NCBI GenBank assembly: GCA_008690995.1
Contig: VRMN01000001.1
Location: 2,728,001 to 2,792,000 of the forward strand
Source: Porphyridium purpureum
Lineage: Eukaryota; Rhodophyta; Bangiophyceae; Porphyridiales; Porphyridiaceae
Direction of reading: 5' to 3'
DNA length: 64,000 nt
Part shown: piece after piece, positions 18,065-28,391 of the stretch
Numbering within the stretch: position 1 is the first letter of the stretch
Layout of the letters: each line of letters opens with the position of its first letter
Notes under the pieces: generated by a model
Told to the model about the DNA's origin: nothing
Seen by the model: the letters and a program-made list of their open reading frames with translations, nothing else
Databases searched by the model: none
Translations under genes and position numbers: made by a program

Positions 18065-21000
18065 TCAGACGTAGAAGCTAAGATTAATGCCTTCGCGTCG
18101 GCCTTCGGCGCAACCGCTACCAGCTGGGCGCTCGGGTTTGAGGAGGCGCCGGAGCAGGCGCAACAGATCCGCGAGCTTGAATTGGCCCTTCTTGGTCGTG
18201 TTCGTGTAAGCATTTTGATATCGCTGCGTCCGCGCACCCGGCACAGCGTCCATGCTCTGGTGTCGGCTCCGCAGCAGCTGTTCGTACACATGCACGTCCT
18301 CTTCGTCATCCGAATCGAAAGGTACCAGTAGCGCGCCAACAGCCTGGGTCTGGTCTTGCTTTACGTCGCTCTCCGCACGGAATTCGCGACTCGTGTTCTT
18401 CTGCAGATCAAACACGACGCGATTGTCGCTCGCGCGACGGTTTGAGCTCCACGTGCTAGACCGAAGCACCGATGACGGGTGCTCTTCGAGCGAAGCAGGG
18501 CCAGTCTCGTGCACGCGGTCTGACAGCCGTTGCAGATCGCGCAGGCTTTCGTTCAGGCGCAGCGCAAGTTGCTCGTCCACATACCCGACACTTGGATTCA
18601 TCACCGCAGCAGTGCTGTTTTCTGTCTGTCCTTCCTGAATCTGCAATTTGCACTCCAGATTTCTGTTTTCCTGTTCCAAGCTCCTGAGCTGTGCAAACAA
18701 ATCGTCACAGCGAAGCTGTGAAGCCTTGAGCTGCCGTTCCTGCACCTGAATTTGGGCTTCAAGCTCCAGTCGACCAGTCTCTAGCTCAGTTTGGCGCTCG
18801 TCCGCTTCACACAGGCGTTGCAAGAGCTCGACTCGCTGCCTCTGCACATTCACGTGCGAATGTTCCAGCTGCAAGTGCACGCTGCCGATCCCAGCTCGCA
18901 TGCACTGCATCGACTGTCGCATTTGCGTCGCGAGTCTTTTGCTACTCTGGCGATCCGATAAATCACGTTCGCCGTTCGCATACTCCCCGTGCTCCATCTC
19001 TCGTAGCACGTGACTGAAGGCACCTGCTGTTGCGCGCTTCGCCGGTGACGCAGCTTTCACCCCACGGCTCATAGCTATGAGCTCGGAAAGACGCTTTGCC
19101 GACTCTCTCGCCTCCACAAGATACCCCGCGCTGGTTGCACATTCCTGCACGAGCTTATCCGCGTGCTCGCTGATTTGTGCAGTATACGCTACCCAGAATG
19201 TGGCCAGCTGCTGTTTCAGATGCGCCTCTTTCTGATCCAGTGCACGTAGTACCACATTGCACTTCTTCACTTGCGCGTCTTCCGCATCACTACCGCGCGA
19301 GAGATGCGCTTGTAGCAATTGCTGCGCTCGCCCATGTTGCTCTTGTACCTTACACAGATCCGCCTTTAGCCGGTCGTGCTCAAGAGTAAGCGATCGTCCA
19401 AATGTGGCCAGCTCGGTGGGAATTCGGTTCATTTGCTGAAGCATGGCAAGCACCATGCGACGCGTGGCAGAATCCTCGACAATTGAAGAACCATATGCGG
19501 TAGCATGGTCTGAAGCTGGCTGCATTTTATGCAACGGAGCGGACGAACCATCCAGCGCACTCTGGCTACGAAGCTCATTTTCAAGCCGTTCAATCGTGCA
19601 CCGCAAGTCCTCTTCCAGCTCGGTGCGTTTTCGCTCCGCACTCACCATACCCTCTGCGTGCTCCTTTTGCAGCTCCGCTTTCATGCGCTCAGAGCGCATA
19701 ATCTGTCTCATAAACGCTTTCTGCTGTAGACCATAGGAGTGCTCCTCGCCTTCCAGGTTCGTCTGCAGCGAGGTGCACTGGGCGTCCAGTTCTTCAGTTT
19801 TCAGCCTCCATTTCTTCGACTCTTCGTCCAGTGCAACCTGTACTTTCTCCACGCGCGCGTTTTCTTCATGCGCGCTATTCAGGTCGGCCTTCAGTGTCAC
19901 GATTTCGTGCGATTGCGCAGCTTGCTCAGCAATGCACTGGTGAAGCTCGCCTTTGTGCACACGTAGCTCGCGCTCAAACCACATGCATTGTGCATTTAAA
20001 TTGCTCACTTCCTGGCGCGCCAGCTGCGCATCCTCTTCTGCACGAATGCGATGAGCTCGTTCTGCCTGGCCTAGCTCGTACATCATTCGTAACAGCTGCT
20101 GCGCCTTGGTTTTATAGTGCACGTGATCCGCCTGCATTTGCTTCTTGAGTTGCAAAACAGTCTTTGCGTCTTGCTCGGCACTGCGCAGCTTTTCAATCAG
20201 GCCCCGGTTGCAGTGCACTAGCGCCGCAATTTGACCGCTCTGCTTTTGCGATGTCTCGGCAAATGATATTTTTTGTGCTTCCCTCTCCTCGTGCAAGCTC
20301 TCAATGCTCTGCTCGAGCTGCTCGCGCTGCCGAGCCCACAAGACGGCCTGCTTCGCACCGGAAGCTACCTCCTCCTCGAGTCGCCTAATCATCGCCTGAA
20401 ATAGTTCCAGACGCTGCTTGAGGTCGGCCGATTCGACTTCAAGCTGCTTTCGTGAAAGTCGCTCAGCATCCCTCTCAGATGCCAGGTGCGAGACTGTCTG
20501 CTCAAAAGCTGAGCGCGTGCGAGACAGTTCTGCGCGCACACTGTCTAACATCGCATCTTTGTTCTGCATCTCAGCTTCCAGCAGCACTATGCTCTCCTCC
20601 ATCTCTTTCTGCAGCATTGCCATACGGCTCATAAGCGAGTCATTGAGGCCTCGCAATGCGCCCACTTTGTGGGAGGGTGGGTCTGCATGGAGCTGAAGAT
20701 GCGCGTGGCCATAGGGAAACTTGATGCCTTCGCCACGCTCGGACTGGTCGCGTCCCACGAGGACACCGCACGAGGGGCGATTCTCATCGCCCGTTGGCGA
20801 CGGCAGATGGTCCGTGGAACGGCGAGTGCGTAGCACCTTTGGACGCGCCCCAACGCTATCGCGCGGTGTGACTGGTGCGTCCTTCCTGCCACGACTCGCG
20901 GCGGTGCTCATCCGCGGCGACGCCGGCACGCTGCGTCGGAGCGTCGGGGCTCCACCTGCCGCGGCTTGGGATCCGCCGACGGCTGACGCCAAAGCATCCT

Positions 21001-21211
21001 GTCGCAGCTCAAGCCCGCCCTCCTTTTTCACCAAAGCAATTGACTGCAAGCCTGAGAAGGACCGATGCTTCGGCGAGGCATAGGCGCTGCTGCGCCGCCA
21101 GGGCGGGGAGCCGCGGTCCTCGCTGGTGCGCAATGGCAAGTTCTGGTTCTGCGCAGTCCAGCCCGCGCGCCTGTTGTGCAGGTCCGCCACCTCCACGTCC
21201 TCCAGCACCAT
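18065..21211 (-). CDS. Long coiled-coil protein, function unknown
   Basis: The product has 1048 residues starting at the ATG at 21211 (MVLEDVEVADLHNRR). The frame extends upstream to TTG through a CT microsatellite and four promoter-like motifs, so I exclude that part. Residues about 1-190 are Ser/Arg/Pro-rich and disordered with SP/TP sites. From about 195 to 960 the protein is almost continuous heptad-repeat coiled coil (for example LLEAEMQNKDAMLDSVRAEL), with breaks near 590 and 740. The C-terminus is again disordered and basic. Such proteins act as centrosomal, Golgi-tether or cytoskeletal scaffolds, but I see no diagnostic domain such as GRIP, PACT or a motor. The overall shape is clear and the function is not. 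Confidence 0.75.
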   Translation of the reverse strand: MVLEDVEVADLHNRRAGWTAQNQNLPLRTSEDRGSPPWRRSSAYASPKHRSFSGLQSIALVKKEGGLELRQDALASAVGGSQAAAGGAPTLRRSVPASPRMSTAASRGRKDAPVTPRDSVGARPKVLRTRRSTDHLPSPTGDENRPSCGVLVGRDQSERGEGIKFPYGHAHLQLHADPPSHKVGALRGLNDSLMSRMAMLQKEMEESIVLLEAEMQNKDAMLDSVRAELSRTRSAFEQTVSHLASERDAERLSRKQLEVESADLKQRLELFQAMIRRLEEEVASGAKQAVLWARQREQLEQSIESLHEEREAQKISFAETSQKQSGQIAALVHCNRGLIEKLRSAEQDAKTVLQLKKQMQADHVHYKTKAQQLLRMMYELGQAERAHRIRAEEDAQLARQEVSNLNAQCMWFERELRVHKGELHQCIAEQAAQSHEIVTLKADLNSAHEENARVEKVQVALDEESKKWRLKTEELDAQCTSLQTNLEGEEHSYGLQQKAFMRQIMRSERMKAELQKEHAEGMVSAERKRTELEEDLRCTIERLENELRSQSALDGSSAPLHKMQPASDHATAYGSSIVEDSATRRMVLAMLQQMNRIPTELATFGRSLTLEHDRLKADLCKVQEQHGRAQQLLQAHLSRGSDAEDAQVKKCNVVLRALDQKEAHLKQQLATFWVAYTAQISEHADKLVQECATSAGYLVEARESAKRLSELIAMSRGVKAASPAKRATAGAFSHVLREMEHGEYANGERDLSDRQSSKRLATQMRQSMQCMRAGIGSVHLQLEHSHVNVQRQRVELLQRLCEADERQTELETGRLELEAQIQVQERQLKASQLRCDDLFAQLRSLEQENRNLECKLQIQEGQTENSTAAVMNPSVGYVDEQLALRLNESLRDLQRLSDRVHETGPASLEEHPSSVLRSSTWSSNRRASDNRVVFDLQKNTSREFRAESDVKQDQTQAVGALLVPFDSDDEEDVHVYEQLLRSRHQSMDAVPGARTQRYQNAYTNTTKKGQFKLADLLRLLRRLLKPERPAGSGCAEGRREGINLSFYV

Positions 21212-21254
21212 TGCGAAGCGCGTCTGCTCTGTCCACAGCACCACGCCCGCCTTC

Positions 21255-21273
21255 CCTCTCTCTCTCTCTCTCT
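21255..21273. repeat. (CT)n microsatellite in the leader of the coiled-coil gene
   Basis: An uninterrupted CT run of about nine units lies about 45 bp upstream of the coiled-coil start codon. Pyrimidine-rich leaders like this are common in core promoters and 5' UTRs. Confidence 0.85.
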
Positions 21274-21437
21274 CCACCAGCGCAGGCGCGCGTTGTCGCG
21301 CGCTCTTTTCAAGTCTCGCAGCCGCCAGGTGTGTGTGTGTCCCACACATGTGTCTGTCCCGCCATGCGTCACATGCGACGCGACCGTTACGCTTCTGCAC
21401 GAGCTGCGGGACAACGGTCAAGTGTCGGTACAGCAAT

Positions 21438-21526
21438 ACTGTACACTATACCAACTGTACATCTCTCTCACTCTCATCCAAAAAGCCAAACTGTACTCAA
21501 CCGCGCTCGATCGTTCTTTACTGTAC
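21438..21526. promoter_or_regulatory. Four ACTGTAC motifs upstream of the coiled-coil gene
   Basis: ACTGTAC occurs at 21438-21444, 21454-21460 (as CCAACTGTAC), 21490-21496 and 21520-21526. All are in the same orientation, 230-320 bp upstream of the coiled-coil start codon. Together with the J-protein cluster this is the densest run in the window. Confidence 0.45.
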
Positions 21527-21599
21527 ACAGCTGTACTCCATCCTGTATTCTTTTTGCTTTGATGATAGCGTCTTCGTGAAGCACGCGTATACCAAACGT

Positions 21600-24500
21600 G
21601 TACCAATAGTAACCTACTGGTGGCTAGCTGAAGCAAGAGGTCCACAACAAGACGACTTTACTCCTTAACACAACCTAGCTCTTACCTCAAAAGAAGACAG
21701 AGCGCCGACTCGTCGGCCGTCTCTCACACTCTAATGATATACTACTGTGGTTAACCATTACGGTCACCAACCAACGGAGAGTTGTCATCATTAAGCATTT
21801 GATGACTCCTCATCACGTCATCAGGCAGGCAGAGAGGGATGACAATATTCCACGCACCCCCTCATCACTTCTGCGCTGGCTGCAAAGGAACGAATCACAC
21901 TCGCTCGACAAGGTGCCAGCGGGTGTACGGATCATTGTCACACGACATTTTCTCATCATCATGGCTGTACGCATAGCCACGCATGCCAGCACCATCGTCG
22001 CAGTCGTCGGGCTGCATGAGCATCGCGAAGGCGTTGCCACGGTTTGCGGCGGAGCGAGCATGCGTCAGACGCTGGGCGATGCCAAGGGATAAGCTTGCAC
22101 CGTACAGGCCCCACGCGGCTGCATGGCCGCGAAACACGTCGGTGGCAATCGGCTTCGTCAAGCCGTCAGCGATGTTGTCGCGCGTAGCGACATAGACGAA
22201 CCTGACGAGTCCGTCCGCTGCTATCTCGTGCAACCATCTCAGAGAGATGCGCTGCATCTTTGGCGCATGCAGTAGCCGGTCACTGTGGCCGCGCTCCACC
22301 GCGCGCAAAGTCGACTCGTTGTCGCACCGCACAACGATCGGAGGCCAGCGCCTCAAAAGTTCTTCCGCCAGTGTCGCCACTGGGAACACGCTGCCTTGCG
22401 CTGCGTCGTGCAGCGCTACCAACTCAGCCTCGGTCGTCGAGGTGCTGACGCGCCGCTGGCGCCGACTGGTCCAATCTACAAGGTGTTGGCATCTGCCATT
22501 CGATATGAAGAGCACGGCGCCGCTCGTGGATGACGGTGCCGAAAAGTCGGCATCAGCCCACGCGTGCAACCGAACGTCGCGACTGCCTGTCGCGGGTATG
22601 TCGTATTGCAGACAGACGTCCGCATGCTTCTTCAGATACCCGACGATCTCGTCGAGCGCGCGATCCGCGCTTGGCCCCCACCGGTCGACATAACGCGCCA
22701 CATGCGCCGTGGCATAAGCGATGTCTGCTCGCGTGGTTCGGCTGAGCCACAGCAGTTGGCCAATGACTGTTCGCTTGTTCGTCGGGCACGCGCGCCCGCC
22801 GGGTCCATTGTCGTCGACCCGCTCGCTGAGTGGCGTGCTGCGCACGCGCAAGTTGTCCGCGGTGTGGCCGTTCGCCACATGGGTGGCGTACACCCCCGAA
22901 TCCAATATCCATCGGCCGCCGTCGCGATAGATATGCATGCCGAGATACTTGATAGGGCGCGTACGCGCCGAGTCTGCAATGTATTCGACCTTCTGGTCGA
23001 TTCTGAAAACGGTCTTCAGTTGTTTGACCGCCACTCGTACCGCATCCGCATTGCCGAAGAGTGCGCCATCGTCGACGTACATGCTCAGCGTGAGCATGCT
23101 GCCGTTCGCGTCGCGGCGCCAGTACTGGTTCTTGTCCGCGTTGGATTCTTGCCATCCAAGCCGCCGGACACGCTCGCGAGCGTCGTGGCTGAAGTCGCTG
23201 CCGCTCCTTTTCATTCCGTACAGAGCCTGCGGTAGCTCGACGACAGGCTCGCTACACGCGGCCATCTTCCTGTAGTCAGCTTCGCTGACTAGACCCTTCA
23301 CGACCGGGACCAGGTCGCGCAGATATCCGAATGTCGGACGGCCGCCCAATGGTGCACTGGGGTAGGCACACGTTACGTCGAAGAAGGCGCCGTCGGCGGA
23401 TGGTCCATGGAGCATGAGCACCATGCTCATCGAGGCGCGGATCGCCAGCAAACCTGGTGGGCGATCAAAAGGGTACGGTTCTTCGCGCGCGCGACGCCCA
23501 TCGGCGTCCAGCACGACGCATCCTTGCGCGACGATGCGGCACTTCGTCTTGTGGAAAGACGGAGGCATTTCTGAATTCTTCTTGTTGAAGAGGAGCTTCA
23601 ACTTAACAAATTGCGCGTTCGGAACGCGCGCCGCCACTGCCTTGTCCATCGTGCGGCGGAAAGGCAGAGCGCCAGTGCTGGTGAGCGCACGAAGCTCGGA
23701 TGCTAATGCATGGCGGCCGGCGGGCGTGGCCATCGCCACCGCTGTGGCCACAACTTCTGCCACCCCCAGACCTGCCGCTTCGTCCTCTGGTCCTCCTGTC
23801 GCCGCGCTTGTGTACGTTGCGTTGCTGCTACTCTCTGCTCGCGTCGCGTCGTTCCGCGTCGCGTCACTCGCTGCTGCTGCGTGCACTGGAAGCACACCCA
23901 GTTCCGCTGCGCGCGCGCGCAAGCCGGCTGGTTTGCGGCCGCGCATGAAGAATGCTGGCCTACCCGCGATGGCAAGCCAGTCCTCACCAAAACGGGCAAT
24001 GCCTTCGGATATGGCAATGTCCTCGGCCGGACTCCACGGCAGCTCAATGCGCCGATACTGTGCACGCGACGCGAGCTTTCCGTGCTCGTCTCGGTTGCAC
24101 TGGCAGTGCATTTGCCTGCATGCGCCGTCACCAGTGTGACGTCGGTTGGGCGCCGGACCCAAAATGCATTTCTCGCATTCGGTGCTCCCACCGACTATTT
24201 TCTTGCACTGTGTGCAGAATGCACGGTCCGGTGCATTGTCGCGTGCTCGCGACCATTGATCACCCGTCGCAATGGCCTCATCCGGAGGCCGCAGTGCCAA
24301 ACGTCGCAATGGCCACCTGTCGGGAAGTGGCTTCCATTCGCCGACCTTCCTGATCGCAGATGGCCGCAAGTCGGCAATGGGCAGGGCGAGCAGGTTTATC
24401 GGCTGCCGCCGGTCATTTGGCCTCGGTGCCGTGAACCCAACGACGATTGCAGGCAAGCCTTTCGGCTCAAATTTGCCGCGGCTCTCATCGTATATGAGAA

Positions 24501-26718
24501 TGCCGCTCCCGAATCCAGGGATGGGCTTGTGCCATGTCAGACCGAGCCGTTGCTCGAAGCTGGTCTGCTCCTGCTTTGCGCCGCGCCAGGCGAGGTTTCT
24601 GGCCAGGCAAAAGTAGGCGGCGGCGAACGGATACCACGCGGTCGGCAAACCAGACTGCATCAGCAGTGCTCGCACTGCTCCGTTCAAGTCTGCGTGCTTG
24701 CGTTCATGCGTCACGTGCGTGTTCGCCCGGTACGGTACACCAGTGACTTTCTTCACGCCCTTTTCCGCGATGAATCCGTCGAATTCGCCCATGAACTCGC
24801 GGCCCTCGTCACACCGCAACACTCGTGGCCAATCACCACGTCCGCGCTGCAGCTCCGTCAACCCGCGAATGCACTCAGCGGCGGACTTGTCCGCCAGCCC
24901 AATTGCTGAGAACCACCCAGTTGCTTCGTCGAGGTGAGTGAGCAGCCACCTGCTGCCCTCCACGGCTGCCAGTCCGGGATCCACAATGTCAATCGACACC
25001 ACGTCGTTGAACTCGCGCGCTCGTCCGCGCTCTTTGCCAACCGAGTCGTCTCGCCTCACAGCACGCGCGCGCCGCAGCTTTGCCGCGCTGCATATTCCGC
25101 ACGTGTCGCGCGACGGCATGTGCAGAACGCAATGGTCCTGCTCTACATGCTCAGCCTCGGCTGTGCCAAGACTGTGACCGCCGATGGTCATTTCGAAGCG
25201 GTTGGCTCGAAGCCAATCGAGACCGATCACGAGGTCATTGTGGCCATTGTACACGACCACGTCCTGCTGCTTCTCTGCTGAATCCAGCACCGCCAGATTC
25301 ACTGTCGCGCGCCCGCGAGACATGCACTGCGTGCCGTCTGCCAATCGAATGGTCAAGGCATTCGCGGTGCTATTTGTGCGCACTCGCACCATCGCGCATG
25401 CGCTCTCGCTCAGAAAGGTGTGCGTTGCGCCGGTATCGATGACTGCTTTCATCGCCCGGCCGTTCACCCAAGCATTCACCTTGAGCAACCCTTTGCCCGC
25501 ACTGGCGGTCATCAACTCGGCCCCGCCGAGATTGGCATCGCGATCATCGCGCCTATCTGCACAGTTGTGCGTCGCTGGCCCCCACACGGAGCACCGATGG
25601 CAGTAATAGCGCCCACGCTGATTACTCTTCTTGCCATCTTGTTGCGACTTCGGCGTCTGTCGCGGTCGTGGTCTACTGGCACCGCCTCGTTGCGGTGCGC
25701 CACGCTTCTGTCCGCGCCCACGCGCGTCGTTCTGGCCGCCACCACGGTTCCAACCGTGCGTGCTCGGCTCTCGCCAGCCGCCGTCTCGTCCGTCCGCGCG
25801 GCTCTGCGCGTACTGCTCTGCATGATTCGCACGCAGGTTCCGGTGCGGTCCAGCTGGTGACCATTGGTCATGCTGTTGCTGTTGATACTCGTTCGAGCGA
25901 TCCCGCTGGAAGTCGTTGTATCCTCGTTCGTGCACCCGTGCGCGGCTGCCGCTGGCGGTGCCCAAGTCCATTGGCACCGGACCATGCTGGTTATAGTTCA
26001 TCTGGGGGTGGTATGCAGGCTGCATGGCTGACGGGTACGTGCGTGCTGTGATGGGCTGCTGGTCTCGACCACGCTTAAATATGACTTTGTCGGCAACTAG
26101 AGCCAAACGCAAAGCGTCGTCATAGGTGGGAGGGAAGTGAAGCGCTACGTGAGTGGCAATAGAAGTGTCAAGAGATTCTGTAAAATAGTGAAGTTTATCT
26201 TTGTCTACCAAATTTGGTATACGCAGACAAACTTCACTAAATGCAGCTTCAAAATCTTGGACACTCATTGCACCCTGCTTCATCTTTTGCAGTTCATCCC
26301 GCACGTCATTTTCTGTTTCTTTTGGCTCGAAGCGCCGCTGAAGCGCGAGCAGAAACTCTTCTACCGAGGTGGGTCTCTGATCAGGTTGTAATGCCTGGTA
26401 CCAGAGTTGCGCCAATCCGAAGAGGTGAGTCGAAAGCGTCGACACTGCTTCCTCTTCCTCGGTTTCCGTCCAAAGACGGCCCTGCGACCGCCAATCCGAG
26501 CGCGCCGGGTTGTACACCCGCGAACGCGCTGCTGCCGTCCAGGTCATAATGGCCGCAGTGGATCGCTCGCCGCCATAGTACAGCATGGCCGCAGGGCGCA
26601 TGCAGCTCGGCAAAGCGCCACTTCCACCGGATCCATCGCGAAGCGCCCTCAGACGAACGTTCTCGCTCCGCAGCTCGGCGAGCTCACTCTGAACAATCGC
26701 CGTCCGGGTATTCAGTTC
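21600..26718 (-). mobile_element. Copia-1: Ty1/Copia LTR retrotransposon, incomplete
   Basis: This is a minus-strand element of the Ty1/Copia superfamily with parts in the Copia order gag, protease, integrase, reverse transcriptase, RNase H. Its gag side stops at the Gypsy LTR at 26719, and no matching continuation is seen beyond the Gypsy element. It therefore counts as broken, with about one break. A purine-rich tract (minus strand) near 21865 could mark the inner edge of its downstream LTR, which would then reach to about 21.6 kb; that boundary is uncertain because no second LTR copy is visible. The long open frame suggests a fairly recent insertion. Confidence 0.8.
21895..26718 (-). CDS. 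Copia-1 Gag-Pol polyprotein (fossil element)
   Basis: One long frame covers the Copia polyprotein. The order is a capsid-like gag region (about 26700-25900), a Cys/His segment (CHRCSVWGPATHNC) and an aspartic protease (VIDTGATHTFLS). Next come the integrase with its HH-CC-type head (CGICSAAKLR) and catalytic core, the reverse transcriptase with MYVDDGALFG, and RNase H with STSTTEAELVAL and a terminal DGLTKPI. The first eight codons of the open frame are read from the adjoining Gypsy LTR and do not belong to Copia-1. Confidence 0.85.
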   Translation of the reverse strand, partial: ELNTRTAIVQSELAELRSENVRLRALRDGSGGSGALPSCMRPAAMLYYGGERSTAAIMTWTAAARSRVYNPARSDWRSQGRLWTETEEEEAVSTLSTHLFGLAQLWYQALQPDQRPTSVEEFLLALQRRFEPKETENDVRDELQKMKQGAMSVQDFEAAFSEVCLRIPNLVDKDKLHYFTESLDTSIATHVALHFPPTYDDALRLALVADKVIFKRGRDQQPITARTYPSAMQPAYHPQMNYNQHGPVPMDLGTASGSRARVHERGYNDFQRDRSNEYQQQQHDQWSPAGPHRNLRANHAEQYAQSRADGRDGGWREPSTHGWNRGGGQNDARGRGQKRGAPQRGGASRPRPRQTPKSQQDGKKSNQRGRYYCHRCSVWGPATHNCADRRDDRDANLGGAELMTASAGKGLLKVNAWVNGRAMKAVIDTGATHTFLSESACAMVRVRTNSTANALTIRLADGTQCMSRGRATVNLAVLDSAEKQQDVVVYNGHNDLVIGLDWLRANRFEMTIGGHSLGTAEAEHVEQDHCVLHMPSRDTCGICSAAKLRRARAVRRDDSVGKERGRAREFNDVVSIDIVDPGLAAVEGSRWLLTHLDEATGWFSAIGLADKSAAECIRGLTELQRGRGDWPRVLRCDEGREFMGEFDGFIAEKGVKKVTGVPYRANTHVTHERKHADLNGAVRALLMQSGLPTAWYPFAAAYFCLARNLAWRGAKQEQTSFEQRLGLTWHKPIPGFGSGILIYDESRGKFEPKGLPAIVVGFTAPRPNDRRQPINLLALPIADLRPSAIRKVGEWKPLPDRWPLRRLALRPPDEAIATGDQWSRARDNAPDRAFCTQCKKIVGGSTECEKCILGPAPNRRHTGDGACRQMHCQCNRDEHGKLASRAQYRRIELPWSPAEDIAISEGIARFGEDWLAIAGRPAFFMRGRKPAGLRARAAELGVLPVHAAAASDATRNDATRAESSSNATYTSAATGGPEDEAAGLGVAEVVATAVAMATPAGRHALASELRALTSTGALPFRRTMDKAVAARVPNAQFVKLKLLFNKKNSEMPPSFHKTKCRIVAQGCVVLDADGRRAREEPYPFDRPPGLLAIRASMSMVLMLHGPSADGAFFDVTCAYPSAPLGGRPTFGYLRDLVPVVKGLVSEADYRKMAACSEPVVELPQALYGMKRSGSDFSHDARERVRRLGWQESNADKNQYWRRDANGSMLTLSMYVDDGALFGNADAVRVAVKQLKTVFRIDQKVEYIADSARTRPIKYLGMHIYRDGGRWILDSGVYATHVANGHTADNLRVRSTPLSERVDDNGPGGRACPTNKRTVIGQLLWLSRTTRADIAYATAHVARYVDRWGPSADRALDEIVGYLKKHADVCLQYDIPATGSRDVRLHAWADADFSAPSSTSGAVLFISNGRCQHLVDWTSRRQRRVSTSTTEAELVALHDAAQGSVFPVATLAEELLRRWPPIVVRCDNESTLRAVERGHSDRLLHAPKMQRISLRWLHEIAADGLVRFVYVATRDNIADGLTKPIATDVFRGHAAAWGLYGASLSLGIAQRLTHARSAANRGNAFAMLMQPDDCDDGAGMRGYAYSHDDEKMSCDNDPYTRWHLVERV

Positions 26719-27017
26719 TGTTATCCGTTCGACCCCAGTCACCTAGAACGGTTCGGTTAATCCGAAACCGGTAAGCCGTTAAACCGGTAGACCGTTTAAC
26801 CGTTTCTAGAAGCTTCTAGAGGTTCCAGAACCTTCTAGACGCGCGCAGAAATGCCAATGATTTGCATTGTCATTTCTCTTGGCGCCTTGCTGTCCCTGGC
26901 GGAAGTAAGGGTATAAAAAGGCGACGCGCCTGCCCGGACTAGCCGGTCAGGTCTTGCTCGGAGACAGAAGAGGTAAGAAGAAGACGCAGAGAGTAAAAAG
27001 GCACAGCATTGGTAACA
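26719..27017 (+). repeat. 5' LTR of the Gypsy element (299 bp)
   Basis: It starts TGTTATCC and ends GGTAACA, giving the expected TG...CA ends with a short inverted repeat (TGTTA/TAACA). It holds two heat-shock-element arrays (26804-26839), a TATA box (TATAAAA at 26912-26918) and several short palindromes such as CTAGAAGCTTCTAG. Confidence 0.95.
26804..26839. promoter_or_regulatory. Two heat-shock-element arrays in the 5' LTR
   Basis: TTCTAGAAGCTTCTAGA (26804-26820) and TTCCAGAACCTTCTAGA (26823-26839) each give alternating TTC and GAA units every 5 bp: three perfect units and a partial fourth. This is the classic HSF-binding architecture. They sit 70-110 bp upstream of the LTR TATA box, a normal enhancer distance. 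Activity is inferred. Confidence 0.7.
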
Positions 27018-27019
27018 TT

Positions 27020-27031
27020 TGGTATCATCGC
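27020..27031 (+). other. Primer-binding site of the Gypsy element
   Basis: TGGTATCATCGC lies two bases after the 5' LTR. It begins like the initiator-tRNA-Met primer-binding site common in plant and algal LTR elements (TGGTATCA). The distal bases differ from the usual form, so the exact tRNA is uncertain. Confidence 0.75.
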
Positions 27032-27584
27032 TGGTTACCTGGGGTTGCTCTAAGGTTCTCTTTGAGTTTCTCTGGGGTTGCCTGGGTGGGAGAGTCTGCG
27101 GGTAAGGGGGTTCGAGTAAGTCGATCCGGAGGGTGCGACGGGTGGAAGCGGGTCTCAGTCTTGGCTGTACGATAGGCCTAGGCCTTGACGGCGGACTCGC
27201 TCTCTGCCTTAGCACGTATTAGTAGGCAAGAGCCGTAACGGTCAGCCTTCACTAGGATTCATCCTAGTGTCGCACGACCACCTTTGCGAAGGTAGGCGCC
27301 GAACACCTCCATACAAGATCGCATCTATAATCCCCGCCCCAGTGCAAAGGCCCGGGCCGCTCCCCATCCAGCGCAACAGAGGAGGATTGCTGTGTGCTTT
27401 GTTGTGTGTGCGTGAGAGGGTTGCTGTGCGTGTGTGTGAGTGAGAGGACCGCTTCGTGTGTCGATTTGTGTTCGTGAGGGCGACCGAGCCCGTTCGTGGT
27501 GCGCGCAGCCGTTCGAGAGTGTGAGCAGCGGAGACTCGCTGTTTGTGTCGTTGTCGTCGTTTAGTGTGCTTGTTTCCAGAAAGC

Positions 27585-28391
27585 ATGGAGATTGATTCGG
27601 AGACGCTGGGACCACGTGGCCCGAAGGAGGCCCGTCTGATGAGGTTCGACGGGAAGCGTGACCTTCTCGTTGTGAAGACGTGGTTGTTCCAGGCGAGAAA
27701 GAAGATCTTGGGCCGGCTGTTGGAGAGCATCCACCCGGACGATTTGGAGAAACGTCTGCTTGCGGAGAGGCGTGCTGTGGACCTGGCATCAGACTACTTC
27801 GAGGGAGAGGCGCTTCATTGGTGGGTTCTAAACTGCGAACGCTACCCGCATGAGATCCCCACGACGTGGAATGATTTTGCTGCCCTCGTGAGTGCTCGGT
27901 TCACGCCGCAGGATTCGATCAGGCGTGCAAGGGACAAGTTGACGCGTCTTTCGCAGAAAGGCCCGGCCCATGCGTATGTGGCGGCTTTTCAGGACGCGGC
28001 ACTTGTGATTCCGGACTTGTCGGACGCAGAAATGATGGACCGCTTTGTGAGGGGTCTGAAGCCCGAGGTCCGCTTGGAAGTGTACAAGCGAGGAGTGAGT
28101 ACGTTCGCGGAGGCTGCGCAGGTGGCGGTGGTCGTGGACGACGCCATTCATGCGACCCGCGGCGTGCGTGATTCAAGTGTGAGGGCGCCATTTTTCGGTC
28201 GTGCAGCGCAGGAAGGACCTGTCCCGATGGAGCTGGGACATGTGCAGGGTCAGAGGCGTGTTCGTACCGAGCTCAAGTGCTGGAATTGTGGAAGGCCGGG
28301 ACACATCGCCAGGACGTGTCCCGAGGCAAGGAAGACTATCCAGCAGCTGGAGGGAGACTCGCTGGAGTCAAAAAACGAGGAGCTCGAGTAG
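27585..28391 (+). CDS. gag: Gypsy gag (fossil element)
   Basis: The 268-codon frame starts at the ATG at 27585. It has a retrotransposon-gag capsid region (EGEALHWWVLNCERYP through RFVRGLKPEVRLEVY) and a C-terminal CCHC zinc knuckle, CWNCGRPGHIARTC. It overlaps the pol frame by about 115 bp in a different frame, as expected for families that express pol by ribosomal frameshifting. Confidence 0.9.
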   Translation: MEIDSETLGPRGPKEARLMRFDGKRDLLVVKTWLFQARKKILGRLLESIHPDDLEKRLLAERRAVDLASDYFEGEALHWWVLNCERYPHEIPTTWNDFAALVSARFTPQDSIRRARDKLTRLSQKGPAHAYVAAFQDAALVIPDLSDAEMMDRFVRGLKPEVRLEVYKRGVSTFAEAAQVAVVVDDAIHATRGVRDSSVRAPFFGRAAQEGPVPMELGHVQGQRRVRTELKCWNCGRPGHIARTCPEARKTIQQLEGDSLESKNEELE

